A stretch of 64,000 bases of DNA from Blautia sp. (GTDB lineage: Bacteria > Bacillota > Clostridia > Lachnospirales > Lachnospiraceae): NCBI GenBank assembly GCA_029257775.1, contig JARIAQ010000032.1, positions 87,448 through 151,447 on the forward strand, written 5' to 3'. Positions 37,153 to 45,201 of the stretch are shown here, in pieces. Under the pieces are notes generated by a model. It was not told the DNA's origin and did no database searches. It was given only the letters and a program-made list of their open reading frames with translations. The first letter of the stretch is position 1. Each line of letters starts with the position of its first letter. The position numbers were made by a program, and so were the translations under genes.

Positions 37153-37556
37153 AAATCTTCCCTTGCTATTTTTCCTAGTATTCCATTAATAAAAGAAGCC
37201 GAATCATCTCCTCCAAAACTCTTGCTAATTTCGACTGCTTCATTAATTGCAACTTTAACTGGTACATCTTCATCATACTTCATTTCATAAATCGCCAAAC
37301 GAAGAATGTTTAAATCCACTTTACTCATTCTCGTTGTTTTCCAACCTGCTGATTTTTCATTTAACAACGCATCAATTTCTTCTAAATGTGATTTTACTAA
37401 TTCATATTTATTTTCCATGTAGGCCTGTTCTGTTGGCTGTAAATCTGAAAGTCCATCAAAATATAATTGAATCTGTTCTGGCATTTCCTCTATTTCATTA
37501 AATTCTCCTAAAAAAAGAAGTTTGAAAATGTGTTCTCTCATTTCTCTTCTTCCCAT
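37149..37556 (-). CDS. nusB: Transcription antitermination factor NusB
   Basis: 135-residue all-helical RNA-binding protein. REMREHIFKLLFLGEFN at the start and LRLAIYEMKYDEDVPVKVAINEAVEISKSFGGDDSASFINGILGKI at the end are standard (quoted region about residues 82-131). With NusE/S10 it binds boxA and promotes rRNA antitermination. GGAGGAAG precedes the ATG. It overlaps xseA by 4 bases and follows asp23, from which a terminator separates it. Secure. Confidence 0.95.
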   Translation of the reverse strand: MGRREMREHIFKLLFLGEFNEIEEMPEQIQLYFDGLSDLQPTEQAYMENKYELVKSHLEEIDALLNEKSAGWKTTRMSKVDLNILRLAIYEMKYDEDVPVKVAINEAVEISKSFGGDDSASFINGILGKIAREDL

Positions 37557-37599
37557 ATTTCTTCCTCCTGTACATACCTTTTCTAAAATTTCCTTATAG

Positions 37600-37630
37600 T
37601 AAAAATAAGGTGCCCTAAAAAAGACACCTT
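37600..37630 (-). terminator. Terminator between asp23 and nusB
   Basis: AAGGTGTC pairs with GGCACCTT (8 pairs, one G-T) around a TTTTTTAG loop, followed by ATTTTTACT on the minus strand. It may allow partial read-through, since no convincing nusB promoter is visible. Confidence 0.65.
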
Positions 37631-37667
37631 ACCTCTCTTCTCTTTTAGCTGTGAACTTGTCAATGAA

Positions 37668-38045
37668 CTATTTTGTCTTTTCAATCTCTACGCTTGCAAT
37701 GCGTACATTAACATCAGAAACAGTAAGACCTGTCATGTTCTCAATTGCAGCCTTTACTCGCTCCTGTACTTTTTTGCTTGTTTCTAAAATATTAAACCCA
37801 TATTCAATATTAAGTGCCAAATCTACACAAACTACATCTTCTAAAACGTCTACTTTCACACCTTTTGAAAGCACTTTCATGCCCAGCTTTCCAACAAGCT
37901 CATTTGTAATGTTCCCCGCCATAGAACCAACACCTTCTACCTCTGTTGCTGCCAGTCCTGCAATAATAGCCACTACTTCATCTGCAATCTGCACTTCCCC
38001 AAGAGAACCATTATCATGTATTTTATATCTGTTTCTATCTTCCAT
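37668..38045 (-). CDS. Asp23/Gls24-family envelope stress protein
   Basis: 125 residues, with LGEVQIADEVVAIIAGLAATEVEGVGSMAGN (about 15-45), VDVLEDVVCVDLALNIEYG and a C-terminal VRIASVEIEK, the YqhY-type member of the Asp23 family. In B. subtilis yqhY lies next to nusB and near accBC and is linked to acetyl-CoA carboxylase control. Here the nusB link is kept but accBC lies 15 kb away. GGAGG precedes the ATG. Family secure; role inferred. Confidence 0.9.
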   Translation of the reverse strand: MEDRNRYKIHDNGSLGEVQIADEVVAIIAGLAATEVEGVGSMAGNITNELVGKLGMKVLSKGVKVDVLEDVVCVDLALNIEYGFNILETSKKVQERVKAAIENMTGLTVSDVNVRIASVEIEKTK

Positions 38046-38083
38046 TCTAATCTTAACCTCCTAGTAGGAAATCTCCTGCTTTT

Positions 38084-38112
38084 ATTATACCAAAAACCTC
38101 CAAAAATTAAAA
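38084..38112 (-). promoter_or_regulatory. Promoter of asp23 (extended -10)
   Basis: TTTTAA (38112-38107), 17 bases, TATAAT (38089-38084) with a TGG just before it, an extended -10 that compensates for the weak -35. Confidence 0.6.
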
Positions 38113-38143
38113 GTGGTTTTTTGTTTTTCCCACAAAAAACCAC
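38101..38143 (-). terminator. Terminator of prfC
   Basis: On the minus strand GTGGTTTTTTGT pairs perfectly with ACAAAAAACCAC around a GGGAAAA loop, then TTTTAATTTTT. It lies 20 bases beyond the prfC stop. Confidence 0.85.
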
Positions 38144-38163
38144 CTTCTGCTTTTCTTCTAGTT

Positions 38164-39756
38164 CTAATTTCTAGAAAATTCTGCCAGTCTCAAATTTTCA
38201 TTTCTATCTAAGGTCATTCCAATACTCCAACTGTTAATAAACAATAAAAGTGGATTTCCTTTCATATCCATAACTTTCTTCATATCGGAAGTACCCGTAA
38301 GCTGCTTCACATCTACCTCTTCTTTATTTTCAATCCAACGGATATGCTCATAAGGCAATGCTTCTAAACGAATATCCACATTATATTCATTTTCTAAGCG
38401 GTATTTTAATACATCAAACTGCAGTACACCTACTACACCTACGATAATTTCTTCCATACCACCCATAATTTCCTGAAAAATCTGAATTGCACCTTCTTGA
38501 GCAATCTGATTAATTCCTTTAACAAATTGCTTGCGCTTCATGCTATCTAACAACCGTACACGTGCAAAATGTTCCGGTGCAAAGGTTGGAATGCCTTCAT
38601 ATTGAAATTTCTTACCTGGTGTACATACTGTATCTCCAATGGAAAAAATTCCCGGATCAAAAACGCCAATAATGTCTCCGGCATAGGCTTCATCTACAAC
38701 ATGTCTGTCTTGTGCCATCATCTGCTGAGGCTGAGACAGTCGCATCTTTTTATTCCCCTGTACATGAAAGACTTCTCTTGATGCTTCAAATTTACCCGAA
38801 CAAATTCTCATAAATGCAATTCTGTCCCTATGATTTTTATTCATATTTGCCTGTATTTTAAACACAAACGCAGAAAAATCTTCTGTCAAAGGATCTACTT
38901 CTCCAATATCTGCTTTTCTTGGCAAAGGTGTCGAAGTCATCTTTAGAAAATGCTTTAAAAATGTTTCTACACCAAAATTCGTAAGTGCAGATCCAAAACA
39001 CACTGGTGAAAGTTTTCCTTGATTTACAAGTTCCTGGTCAAATTCTGCACTTGCTCCATCTAACAGTTCAATTTCTTCTAACAACTGTTCTTTCTGTTCT
39101 GGATCCAGAATTTCATCTATACGCAATGAATCTAAATCAATTTCTTCTTCCAGACCTTCTTTTGTACCTTTCATGGTGTCTGAGAATGTTAAAACTTTAC
39201 CTGTTTCTCTATCGTACACACCTCTAAATTTTTTTCCTGAACCAATAGGCCAGTTAATGGGACATGTGGGAATTCCCAGTTCTTTTTCAATTTCATCTAA
39301 CAAATCAAAAGTATCATTGGCATCCCTGTCTAATTTGTTAATAAATGTAAAAATCGGAATATTTCGCATAGCACAAACCTTAAAAAGCTTTCTTGTCTGT
39401 GCTTCTACACCCTTTGATGCATCAATTACCATTACAGCTGAATCTGCTGCCATCAAAGTACGATAAGTATCCTCTGAAAAGTCCTGATGTCCTGGTGTAT
39501 CCAAAATATTGATACAATAACCATCATAATTAAATTGCAATACAGAGGAAGTAACAGAAATACCTCTCTCTTTTTCTATTTCCATCCAGTCAGAAACTGC
39601 ATGGCGGGCAGTTGCTTTACCTTTTACACTTCCTGCCAGATTAATTGCGCCCCCATAAAGCAAAAACTTCTCTGTTAAAGTCGTTTTACCTGCATCAGGA
39701 TGAGAAATAATTGCAAATGTACGTCTTTTTGTAATTTCTTTCGTATAGTCAGCCAC
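38164..39756 (-). CDS. prfC: Peptide chain release factor 3
   Basis: GTPase that recycles RF1 and RF2 from the ribosome. 530 residues. G1 ISHPDAGKTTLTEK (about 18-31), effector region ARHAVSDWMEIEKERGISVTSSV, G3 DTPGHQDFSED, G4 TFINKLDRD; the C-terminal domains follow RF3 rather than EF-G. The start is GTG at 39756 with GGAGGG at 7 bases. It sits between the spoIIIA operon and asp23 with its own promoter and terminator, an insertion compared with the B. subtilis order. Secure. Confidence 0.96.
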   Translation of the reverse strand: MADYTKEITKRRTFAIISHPDAGKTTLTEKFLLYGGAINLAGSVKGKATARHAVSDWMEIEKERGISVTSSVLQFNYDGYCINILDTPGHQDFSEDTYRTLMAADSAVMVIDASKGVEAQTRKLFKVCAMRNIPIFTFINKLDRDANDTFDLLDEIEKELGIPTCPINWPIGSGKKFRGVYDRETGKVLTFSDTMKGTKEGLEEEIDLDSLRIDEILDPEQKEQLLEEIELLDGASAEFDQELVNQGKLSPVCFGSALTNFGVETFLKHFLKMTSTPLPRKADIGEVDPLTEDFSAFVFKIQANMNKNHRDRIAFMRICSGKFEASREVFHVQGNKKMRLSQPQQMMAQDRHVVDEAYAGDIIGVFDPGIFSIGDTVCTPGKKFQYEGIPTFAPEHFARVRLLDSMKRKQFVKGINQIAQEGAIQIFQEIMGGMEEIIVGVVGVLQFDVLKYRLENEYNVDIRLEALPYEHIRWIENKEEVDVKQLTGTSDMKKVMDMKGNPLLLFINSWSIGMTLDRNENLRLAEFSRN

Positions 39757-39794
39757 TTTAGGCCCTCCTTCATTTCATATAGCACACTGACGCT

Positions 39795-39823
39795 ATTTTA
39801 GTATACCCTGAAATATGTGTCAA
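39795..39823 (-). promoter_or_regulatory. Promoter of prfC
   Basis: TTGACA (39823-39818), 17 bases, TAAAAT (39800-39795) on the minus strand, starting six bases after the spoIIIAH stop codon. Confidence 0.75.
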
Positions 39824-39829
39824 GGGGAT

Positions 39830-40507
39830 TTATTCATTTTCCTTTGCTTCTCCATCTAAAGGAGTAATCACAATCTTCTCTACCGCCACATTTGTTTTTC
39901 TCTTTACAATGTCCTCAATTTGAGCTCGATTGGCATCTTCCATATATTCTTTTGGAACAATAACATCTGCACTATCACCAGTAAGATTTACTACCACATT
40001 TTGAAATCCCTGTGCATCTAATAACAATTCTGCCGCTTCCTCCTGCTCAGCAAGATTTGTCATATTTACCATAGAATTTACTGCTTCTTGCTTCTGCTCT
40101 TCTCCTAAATTTTCATTATTAATAATTCCTAATAAAGTTTCTTTATTTGCAGAACGTACCTGTTCTCTGCTTACCTTTGCCTCAGCTACAAAACCAGAAG
40201 CCCCTGTAAGTACTGCTTCTCCTGGCGTTTCTAATTCTTTTTCATCCTCTTTTTCTGTTGCTTTCTGATTCTCTTTTTTCATTGCAGTCTCATCTGTAAT
40301 ATCATAATCCAGACTTTCTATTTCTTCTGCAATGGCATCTGTTTGTGACGCCTCTTTAGCATCTCTTTGTGAATTTTTCGCACTTGTTTTCTTCAATGTT
40401 TTATCGATTCCCAGATGATGGTCTGAGTAATTAATGTACCCTGCTACCGCAATCATAATTGCTAATGCTGTAATAATAACCTGATTTTTCTTAAAAATTT
40501 TTTTCAT
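39830..40507 (-). CDS. spoIIIAH: Stage III sporulation protein AH
   Basis: 225 residues: one N-terminal membrane helix (QVIITALAIMIAVAGYINY), a long Glu/Lys-rich linker (about 35-110) and a C-terminal YscJ/FliF-like ring-building domain (AAELLLDAQGFQNVVVNLTGDSADVIV). It forms the mother-cell ring that binds SpoIIQ from the forespore. It is the last gene of the spoIIIA operon, 13 bases after spoIIIAG. The linker is diverged as usual. Secure by position and domain. Confidence 0.93.
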   Translation of the reverse strand: MKKIFKKNQVIITALAIMIAVAGYINYSDHHLGIDKTLKKTSAKNSQRDAKEASQTDAIAEEIESLDYDITDETAMKKENQKATEKEDEKELETPGEAVLTGASGFVAEAKVSREQVRSANKETLLGIINNENLGEEQKQEAVNSMVNMTNLAEQEEAAELLLDAQGFQNVVVNLTGDSADVIVPKEYMEDANRAQIEDIVKRKTNVAVEKIVITPLDGEAKENE

Positions 40508-40520
40508 GTGACATTCTCCT

Positions 40521-41000
40521 CTAATTCATTTTCATTACTTTAATTTTATGGGCTTCTACCTGAAATAATACCTGTACTGCCTCCTGAATATTCCCAATTA
40601 TTACTGGATTATCTCCTCCTTCTGCCACCACTACCACTCCTATCACCTGGGGATATTCCAAAGATGCAATATATGGTGTCTGATTTCCTTTTGCATCTTT
40701 GGTATATACCGTATCTTTTTCATCTTTTTCTACCAAATTCTTTTCCGTTCCTTGACATGTAAGAAATACCTCCGTCTTCCCTACCCCCTTTACTTTTCTT
40801 AACACTTTTTCCAAATGCTCTTCCATCTGATGTTGCCAGTTTTCCTGCTCTTTTAATTGTTTAGCAGTATCTTCTTCCTCTGGAAGTGCCTCTAAACTCT
40901 CTTTCTCTTTTACAGGAAACGCTGCAATAAGTAACAAAAGTCCCATTAAAAGAATTACAACCAGCTTTTCTTTTTTCATCATTTCCTGTAAAAATTTCAT
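40521..41000 (-). CDS. spoIIIAG: Stage III sporulation protein AG
   Basis: 159 residues with one membrane helix (LVVILLMGLLLLIAAFP) and an extracytoplasmic domain with VLRKVKGVGKTEVFLTC and YPQVIGVVVVAEGGDNPVI, the ring-building motif. Oligomers form a large channel ring between mother cell and forespore. The start at 41000 has AGGAGG at 7 bases and overlaps the spoIIIAF stop (ATGA). The open frame extends 26 codons into spoIIIAF in another frame and is not used. Secure. Confidence 0.93.
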   Translation of the reverse strand: MKFLQEMMKKEKLVVILLMGLLLLIAAFPVKEKESLEALPEEEDTAKQLKEQENWQHQMEEHLEKVLRKVKGVGKTEVFLTCQGTEKNLVEKDEKDTVYTKDAKGNQTPYIASLEYPQVIGVVVVAEGGDNPVIIGNIQEAVQVLFQVEAHKIKVMKMN

Positions 41001-41308
41001 GGTTCTGCCTCCTGCCCTTTTAAAACTTCTGCTTCCTTTTTCCACCTCTGCTCCCAGTCTTCCGCTTTTTTTTCCCAATTTTCTTTTTGTATTTCAAATC
41101 CTTCAAAATCAGATATATAAGACTCTATTTTTTCTTGCATATCCGTCATCTGAAATATAGGTGTTAAAAATGTAAGAATCAACAACAGCCCCATATAATA
41201 CCGTATGTACTTTTTATAACTATCATTTGGTAATAAATTCATAACTACCGTTAATAAAAGAAAATAACAAACCACATTTTGTAGCCATGAATATAACTGA
41301 GAAAGCAT
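40997..41308 (-). CDS. spoIIIAF: Stage III sporulation protein AF
   Basis: 103 residues: two membrane helices (about 9-26 and 35-50) and a short soluble tail (IESYISDFEGFEIQKENW). Only about half the length of B. subtilis SpoIIIAF (about 206), so the C-terminal domain is reduced. AAGGAGGAG precedes the ATG. It overlaps spoIIIAG by 4 bases. Assigned mainly by place in the operon and by the NLLPNDSYKKYIRYYMGLL pattern. Confidence 0.88.
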   Translation of the reverse strand: MLSQLYSWLQNVVCYFLLLTVVMNLLPNDSYKKYIRYYMGLLLILTFLTPIFQMTDMQEKIESYISDFEGFEIQKENWEKKAEDWEQRWKKEAEVLKGQEAEP

Positions 41309-41350
41309 CTTTCTCCTCCTTTTTTTTGTTTCATGACGCTACTTGACTTT

Positions 41351-42490
41351 TCAGTGAGAGGTAAAAGAAATGGATAAAATAGCAATGGTAAGCAATAATA
41401 GCAGCTCAACTGTTAATAATACTCTCAATAATAATCTACACCCATCTCCCATGGTGGAAAGACAACCTGTCATCCTTTTGTCTGACACAGGTTGAACAAC
41501 AGCTGCTAAAAGTTTATAAATTAAGGTTGTCATTCCTAAACGAATCACAGGTGGTAACCCCAAAAAAAGCAATACTAAAATTCCTATTACACCAATACAA
41601 TTACGAATAAGCACCATTGTTGCAATGGCCACTTCAGTTGCACCATCAATAGCATTTCCAACTCCAGGTATTGCTGCCGCTGTCTTGCCTATAAAATCTC
41701 TTTTCAAAGAATCCACCGCCGGTGAAATCATATTTTGAATGATCTGCATACCAACAAGAACTGCTACGCAAGTATGCAAAGTCCACTCCAAAAGCATCTT
41801 AAAAAAATCTGCCATCTTTGAAAGAATATCTTCTTTATGAAGATAATTTACCATATGAAACAAAACATAAAGATGTATTCCAGGTATAACAAATTTCAAT
41901 AAAATGACCTGAATAACATAAATGGCTGCCAAAACTACATTATAAAAAATCATAGCACTTGCTACACCTTCTGCTGCTGTCACTGCCAAAAAATATGAGG
42001 GTAGCAATGCCTTCATGAAAAGTATAAACTTTTCAAGATTGGAAGAAATAAAATAACTTAACTGCCCAAAACTTTTCATCAATATTGTCACCAAAAAAAG
42101 ATATACCATATAAAAACTAATTTCTTCCGTTTCACTTTTTCCAAACATACTGGTAAAATTAGCAAATAACGACGCCGCTAGTACAAGAAGAACAACCTGT
42201 ACAAGAATTTTTTTATCTGGCAAAAACTGTTGATATAAAATCTTTTTTGCCACGTCCCAGAAGTTTTCTATTGAAAAATCTTCTTCTCCCAAAATTACTT
42301 TTCGTATAATTTCCTTTAAATCAAAGGTCTCATCTCCTAATAGCTCATTGACCGCTTCCTGCATCTGCTCTAACTCCATGCTGTCTAAGAGTCGTTCCTG
42401 CATCTTTGCTTCTTTTTCATCAGAAGCCTTTACTGGTACAGAAAGAAAAATACAGAACCATAATATCATTTGTATTCTTCCTATCTTCAT
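41351..42490 (-). CDS. spoIIIAE: Stage III sporulation protein AE
   Basis: 379 residues: an N-terminal signal-like segment, a soluble stretch to about 90, then about eight membrane helices. KILVQVVLLVLAASLFANF, FILFMKALLPSYFLAVTAAEG, SLKRDFIGKTAAAIPGVGNAIDG and LLFLGLPPVIRLGMTTLIYKLLAAVVQPVSD match SpoIIIAE, the largest polytopic part of the channel. It overlaps spoIIIAD by 4 bases. Secure. Confidence 0.95.
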   Translation of the reverse strand: MKIGRIQMILWFCIFLSVPVKASDEKEAKMQERLLDSMELEQMQEAVNELLGDETFDLKEIIRKVILGEEDFSIENFWDVAKKILYQQFLPDKKILVQVVLLVLAASLFANFTSMFGKSETEEISFYMVYLFLVTILMKSFGQLSYFISSNLEKFILFMKALLPSYFLAVTAAEGVASAMIFYNVVLAAIYVIQVILLKFVIPGIHLYVLFHMVNYLHKEDILSKMADFFKMLLEWTLHTCVAVLVGMQIIQNMISPAVDSLKRDFIGKTAAAIPGVGNAIDGATEVAIATMVLIRNCIGVIGILVLLFLGLPPVIRLGMTTLIYKLLAAVVQPVSDKRMTGCLSTMGDGCRLLLRVLLTVELLLLLTIAILSISFTSH

Positions 42491-42873
42491 AATAAAAAAC
42501 CGTGGATTGTTTCCATCAATGCTAAAAAAACTGGCATAGACAGAACCATCATATACAACTTTGTAAATATTTCGATCTGGGAAGCAACAGCACTATAACC
42601 AGCATCTTTACATAGTCCTGCAGAAAATTGTGCCACATAAGATGCACCAATCATCTTTAGTAAAATCACAAAATATTTTGTATCCAGTGGTAAATATTCC
42701 TGAAGCTGCAGCACAGAAGAAAATAAATATCCAATTTTTTCTATTGCATAAGAAAAAATGCAAATACCTGCTCCAAGGCTGAGATATACGGTGTATTCCG
42801 GTCTTGTCCCCTTTAAAAGTAAACCCAATAGCATTCCAGTAATTCCTATCATTACAATTTTTATAACTTCCAT
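42487..42873 (-). CDS. spoIIIAD: Stage III sporulation protein AD
   Basis: 128 residues, about four membrane helices, with GMLLGLLLKGTRPEYTVYLSLGAGICIFSYA and MIGASYVAQFSAGLCKDAGYSAVASQIEIFTKLYMMVLSMPVF, typical of SpoIIIAD (positions about 15-45 and 71-113). It lies 11 bases after spoIIIAC and overlaps spoIIIAE by 4 bases. Membrane part of the SpoIIIA channel. Secure. Confidence 0.94.
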   Translation of the reverse strand: MEVIKIVMIGITGMLLGLLLKGTRPEYTVYLSLGAGICIFSYAIEKIGYLFSSVLQLQEYLPLDTKYFVILLKMIGASYVAQFSAGLCKDAGYSAVASQIEIFTKLYMMVLSMPVFLALMETIHGFLL

Positions 42874-42884
42874 ATTCCCTCCTG

Positions 42885-43079
42885 CTACAACGAGAATAAA
42901 TCTTCAATAGTACAAAACAAGTCGTAGATATAGGGAAGTATCCAAAATAATACCAAAAGAAGTCCTGTTAGGCTTGTCAAAAACGCCAATTCCTCCCGCT
43001 GACTGTGCTTTAGGATTTGGCAAAGAACAGATACCAGTATCCCCACTGCACCAATTTTAAATAATAACCCTACTTCCAC
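42885..43079 (-). CDS. spoIIIAC: Stage III sporulation protein AC
   Basis: 64 residues with two membrane helices (LFKIGAVGILVSVLCQILK and TSLTGLLLVLFWILPYIYDL), the standard size and pattern. It and AD are related to each other. It lies 24 bases after spoIIIAB. Secure by pattern and context. Confidence 0.94.
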   Translation of the reverse strand: MEVGLLFKIGAVGILVSVLCQILKHSQREELAFLTSLTGLLLVLFWILPYIYDLFCTIEDLFSL

Positions 43080-43103
43080 TCTATTTCCTCCCTATATGCA
43101 GTA

Positions 43104-43622
43104 CTACATTAACAAAATAGCCAGAAAAATTCCTGACAAAACTCCTAAACTCTGGTACAATTTCTTCTTTACAGGGATTTCTTCAGCAAGATTCTTCATC
43201 TCGATTTTCAGTTGCTGTAAATACCACTGCGATGTGTTTTTTTGCATATCTATATCTAAATATCCCAAATATTCTCCAAGTTGCACAAATTCCTCAAAAT
43301 CTTTCTGGGTTATATCAATATCTCTTAAGTATTTTTCTGCATTTATTTTAAAAATATGTGCAAACGGCTCTCCAGGATATTTCTTTGCCATTGTAGCTGT
43401 TTCTTTAAAAAAAACGCCCAAAGGTTCTTGTACCTTACCAGAAATGCGAATCATCGCTTCTGGCAAAGCTTCTTTTCGATAAGTAATTTCTCCCATTAAA
43501 AGTAACAATGCTTTTTCAATTTCTCGAAGCAACAATAATCTTCTTGAGATTTTTGCACTTTTCCCATAACCTAAAGCTGTACAAGAAAAAATCACAAGTA
43601 CCATTCCCATAATTTTTAACAT
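43104..43622 (-). CDS. spoIIIAB: Stage III sporulation protein AB
   Basis: 172 residues: N-terminal membrane helix, a helical soluble core (RLLLLREIEKALLLLMGEITYRKEALPEAM, FFKETATMAKKY, QLGEYLGYLDIDMQKN) and a C-terminal membrane helix (SLGVLSGIFLAILLM). This GspF-like layout marks SpoIIIAB. It overlaps spoIIIAA by 7 bases. Secure. Confidence 0.94.
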   Translation of the reverse strand: MLKIMGMVLVIFSCTALGYGKSAKISRRLLLLREIEKALLLLMGEITYRKEALPEAMIRISGKVQEPLGVFFKETATMAKKYPGEPFAHIFKINAEKYLRDIDITQKDFEEFVQLGEYLGYLDIDMQKNTSQWYLQQLKIEMKNLAEEIPVKKKLYQSLGVLSGIFLAILLM

Positions 43623-44587
43623 AAAATCCCCTGCCTTCGGGATGCATCATAGAGTCCGGTCCCTCTCTCGTCATAAATAGCTTTTATCTGTCCTGCACAA
43701 TCTTTTTTATATAGTACAATATAACGCTCAAAAATTTTCTCTTGCATAAGTCTTTGAAACAGCGGTTTTCGTTTAATATCCTCTATAGAACTTCCATGAA
43801 CTGTTGCAAAAAGCTTGCATCCGCAATGAATAACAGATTCTATAGCTTGAATATCCTCATAGTCTCCCAGTTCGTCTACGGCTATCACTTCTGGTGACAT
43901 AGACCTGATTAGCATCATCATGCCTTCTGCTTTGGGGCAACAATCCAAAACATCGGTTCGAATTCCTAAATCATTTTGTGGAATCCCCTGATAGGAGCCT
44001 GCTATTTCAGAACGCTCGTCTACTACACCTACAGAAACTCCAGGCATATAATAATTTCCATTACTTACTTGGCGAATTAAATCTCTTAAAAGAGTTGTTT
44101 TTCCACATCTAGGTGGCGAAATAATTAAAGTATGACAAATCTGTTTATTTTTTATGATATAAGGAAGTATAGGGGAAGCACACCCCTTTATCTGATGTGA
44201 TATTCTAAGATTAATATAAGATATGTATTTTAGACTTTTAATCTTGTTTCCATCTAAAATGGTTTTTCCTGCAATCCCTACTCTGTGACCTCCTACAATA
44301 GTAAGAAATCCCTGACGTATTTCTTCTTCAAAGGCATACAAAGAATAGCTGCTTATATATTCTAATACTTCTTTTAAATCTTCTGCTCGAACATGATATG
44401 CTTTTGTTTCCTCTCTTGTCAATATTCCTTCTAAAGTTAAAAAGTATTCTTTTCCTTGATAAATTACAATCAAAGGCGCATTCACCCGTAACCGGATTTC
44501 ATAAATTTTATTTTTATCAAAAAGAGCCTGCCCAAACGCCTTTCTTATATGTGCAGGAAACAGTCTTGTAATATCCTGTTCTATCAT
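43616..44587 (-). CDS. spoIIIAA: Stage III sporulation protein AA (ATPase)
   Basis: 323 residues. P-loop SPPRCGKTTLLRDL (about 157-170), Walker B-like VIAVDELGDYED and the switch FATVHGSS follow the secretion-ATPase pattern of SpoIIIAA, the motor of the mother-cell-to-forespore channel. The Met at 44587 has AGAGGTGA upstream; the frame starts three codons earlier with a GTG. First gene of an eight-gene operon with overlapping or nearly overlapping genes. A sigma-E-like promoter lies upstream. Secure. Confidence 0.95.
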   Translation of the reverse strand: MIEQDITRLFPAHIRKAFGQALFDKNKIYEIRLRVNAPLIVIYQGKEYFLTLEGILTREETKAYHVRAEDLKEVLEYISSYSLYAFEEEIRQGFLTIVGGHRVGIAGKTILDGNKIKSLKYISYINLRISHQIKGCASPILPYIIKNKQICHTLIISPPRCGKTTLLRDLIRQVSNGNYYMPGVSVGVVDERSEIAGSYQGIPQNDLGIRTDVLDCCPKAEGMMMLIRSMSPEVIAVDELGDYEDIQAIESVIHCGCKLFATVHGSSIEDIKRKPLFQRLMQEKIFERYIVLYKKDCAGQIKAIYDERGTGLYDASRRQGILC

Positions 44588-44606
44588 TGACCTCACCTCT
44601 TAGAAT

Positions 44607-44635
44607 AGTATATGAGGACAATCCCTTTTTATGAC
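44607..44635 (-). promoter_or_regulatory. Sigma-E-like promoter of the spoIIIA operon
   Basis: GTCATAAA (44635-44628), 13 bases, CATATACT (44614-44607) on the minus strand, close to the mother-cell sigma-E pattern. It ends 20 bases before spoIIIAA. B. subtilis spoIIIA is a sigma-E operon, so pattern and expectation agree. Confidence 0.6.
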
Positions 44636-44664
44636 ATATAGAAAAGTCAGGCAGACTCATTTTT

Positions 44665-45057
44665 CTAATATCCTTCTGTTAATGTAAGTTCAAATAAATC
44701 ACCATCTTGTACTGGTGTCTGATCTGCGGAAGTATTTACCGGAGCGCCACCTTTAGTAATACACCACCACTGTTCTTTCGTATCATCTGCTTTTTCTCCA
44801 TCTACAGAAGTAATAAACAAACCATACTCACCTTCTTCACCTTCTACAAGCCCATTTTCTTTTAAAACTTCACCTAAAAATTTAGCTTCTGTACTATATT
44901 CAAAAGTTTCAGCTTTTCCATCTCCATGTACTACTTCAACAGCAACTTTCTTTACACTTGCCGTAGCTTCTTTATCATTTCTCATAAATAAAATAGCGCA
45001 CAATACGCCCACAAGTAAAATTAAAACACTTGCTGCTGCAATAATCTTTTTCTTCAT
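44665..45057 (-). CDS. Membrane-anchored DUF4430-type protein
   Basis: 130 residues: a membrane helix near the N-terminus (IIAAASVLILLVGVLCAILFM), then one extracellular DUF4430 domain (KVAVEVVHGDGKAETFEYST, FLGEVLKENGLV, EQWWCITKGGAPVNTSADQTPVQDGDLFELTLTEGY read in parts). The domain is related to the C-terminal part of transcobalamin and often sits near cobalamin-type or ECF transporters, none of which is here. No lipobox is seen, so it is anchored by the helix. AGGAAA precedes the Met at 45057. It has its own weak promoter. Ligand unknown. Confidence 0.75.
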   Translation of the reverse strand: MKKKIIAAASVLILLVGVLCAILFMRNDKEATASVKKVAVEVVHGDGKAETFEYSTEAKFLGEVLKENGLVEGEEGEYGLFITSVDGEKADDTKEQWWCITKGGAPVNTSADQTPVQDGDLFELTLTEGY

Positions 45058-45155
45058 TATTTTTTCCTGGTATATTGTAATTGACTCATTTAACAATCAC
45101 TTACAAATATACCTTCTCCTTTCTATCAACCTTTTAACCCATGATTGATTATGGT

Positions 45156-45185
45156 TTTATACATCTCTATGATATAAATATGTAA
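45156..45185 (-). promoter_or_regulatory. Weak promoter candidate for the DUF4430 gene
   Basis: TTACAT (45185-45180), 18 bases, TATAAA (45161-45156) on the minus strand, about 100 bases before the ATG. The leader has no clear riboswitch-like fold. Confidence 0.35.
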
Positions 45186-45201
45186 TATGGCTTTAACCCC
45201 T

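Noticed and set aside
45097..45201. Cobalamin or other riboswitch before the DUF4430 gene
   Set aside because: The leader of about 100 bases is too short and shows none of the conserved B12-box elements.
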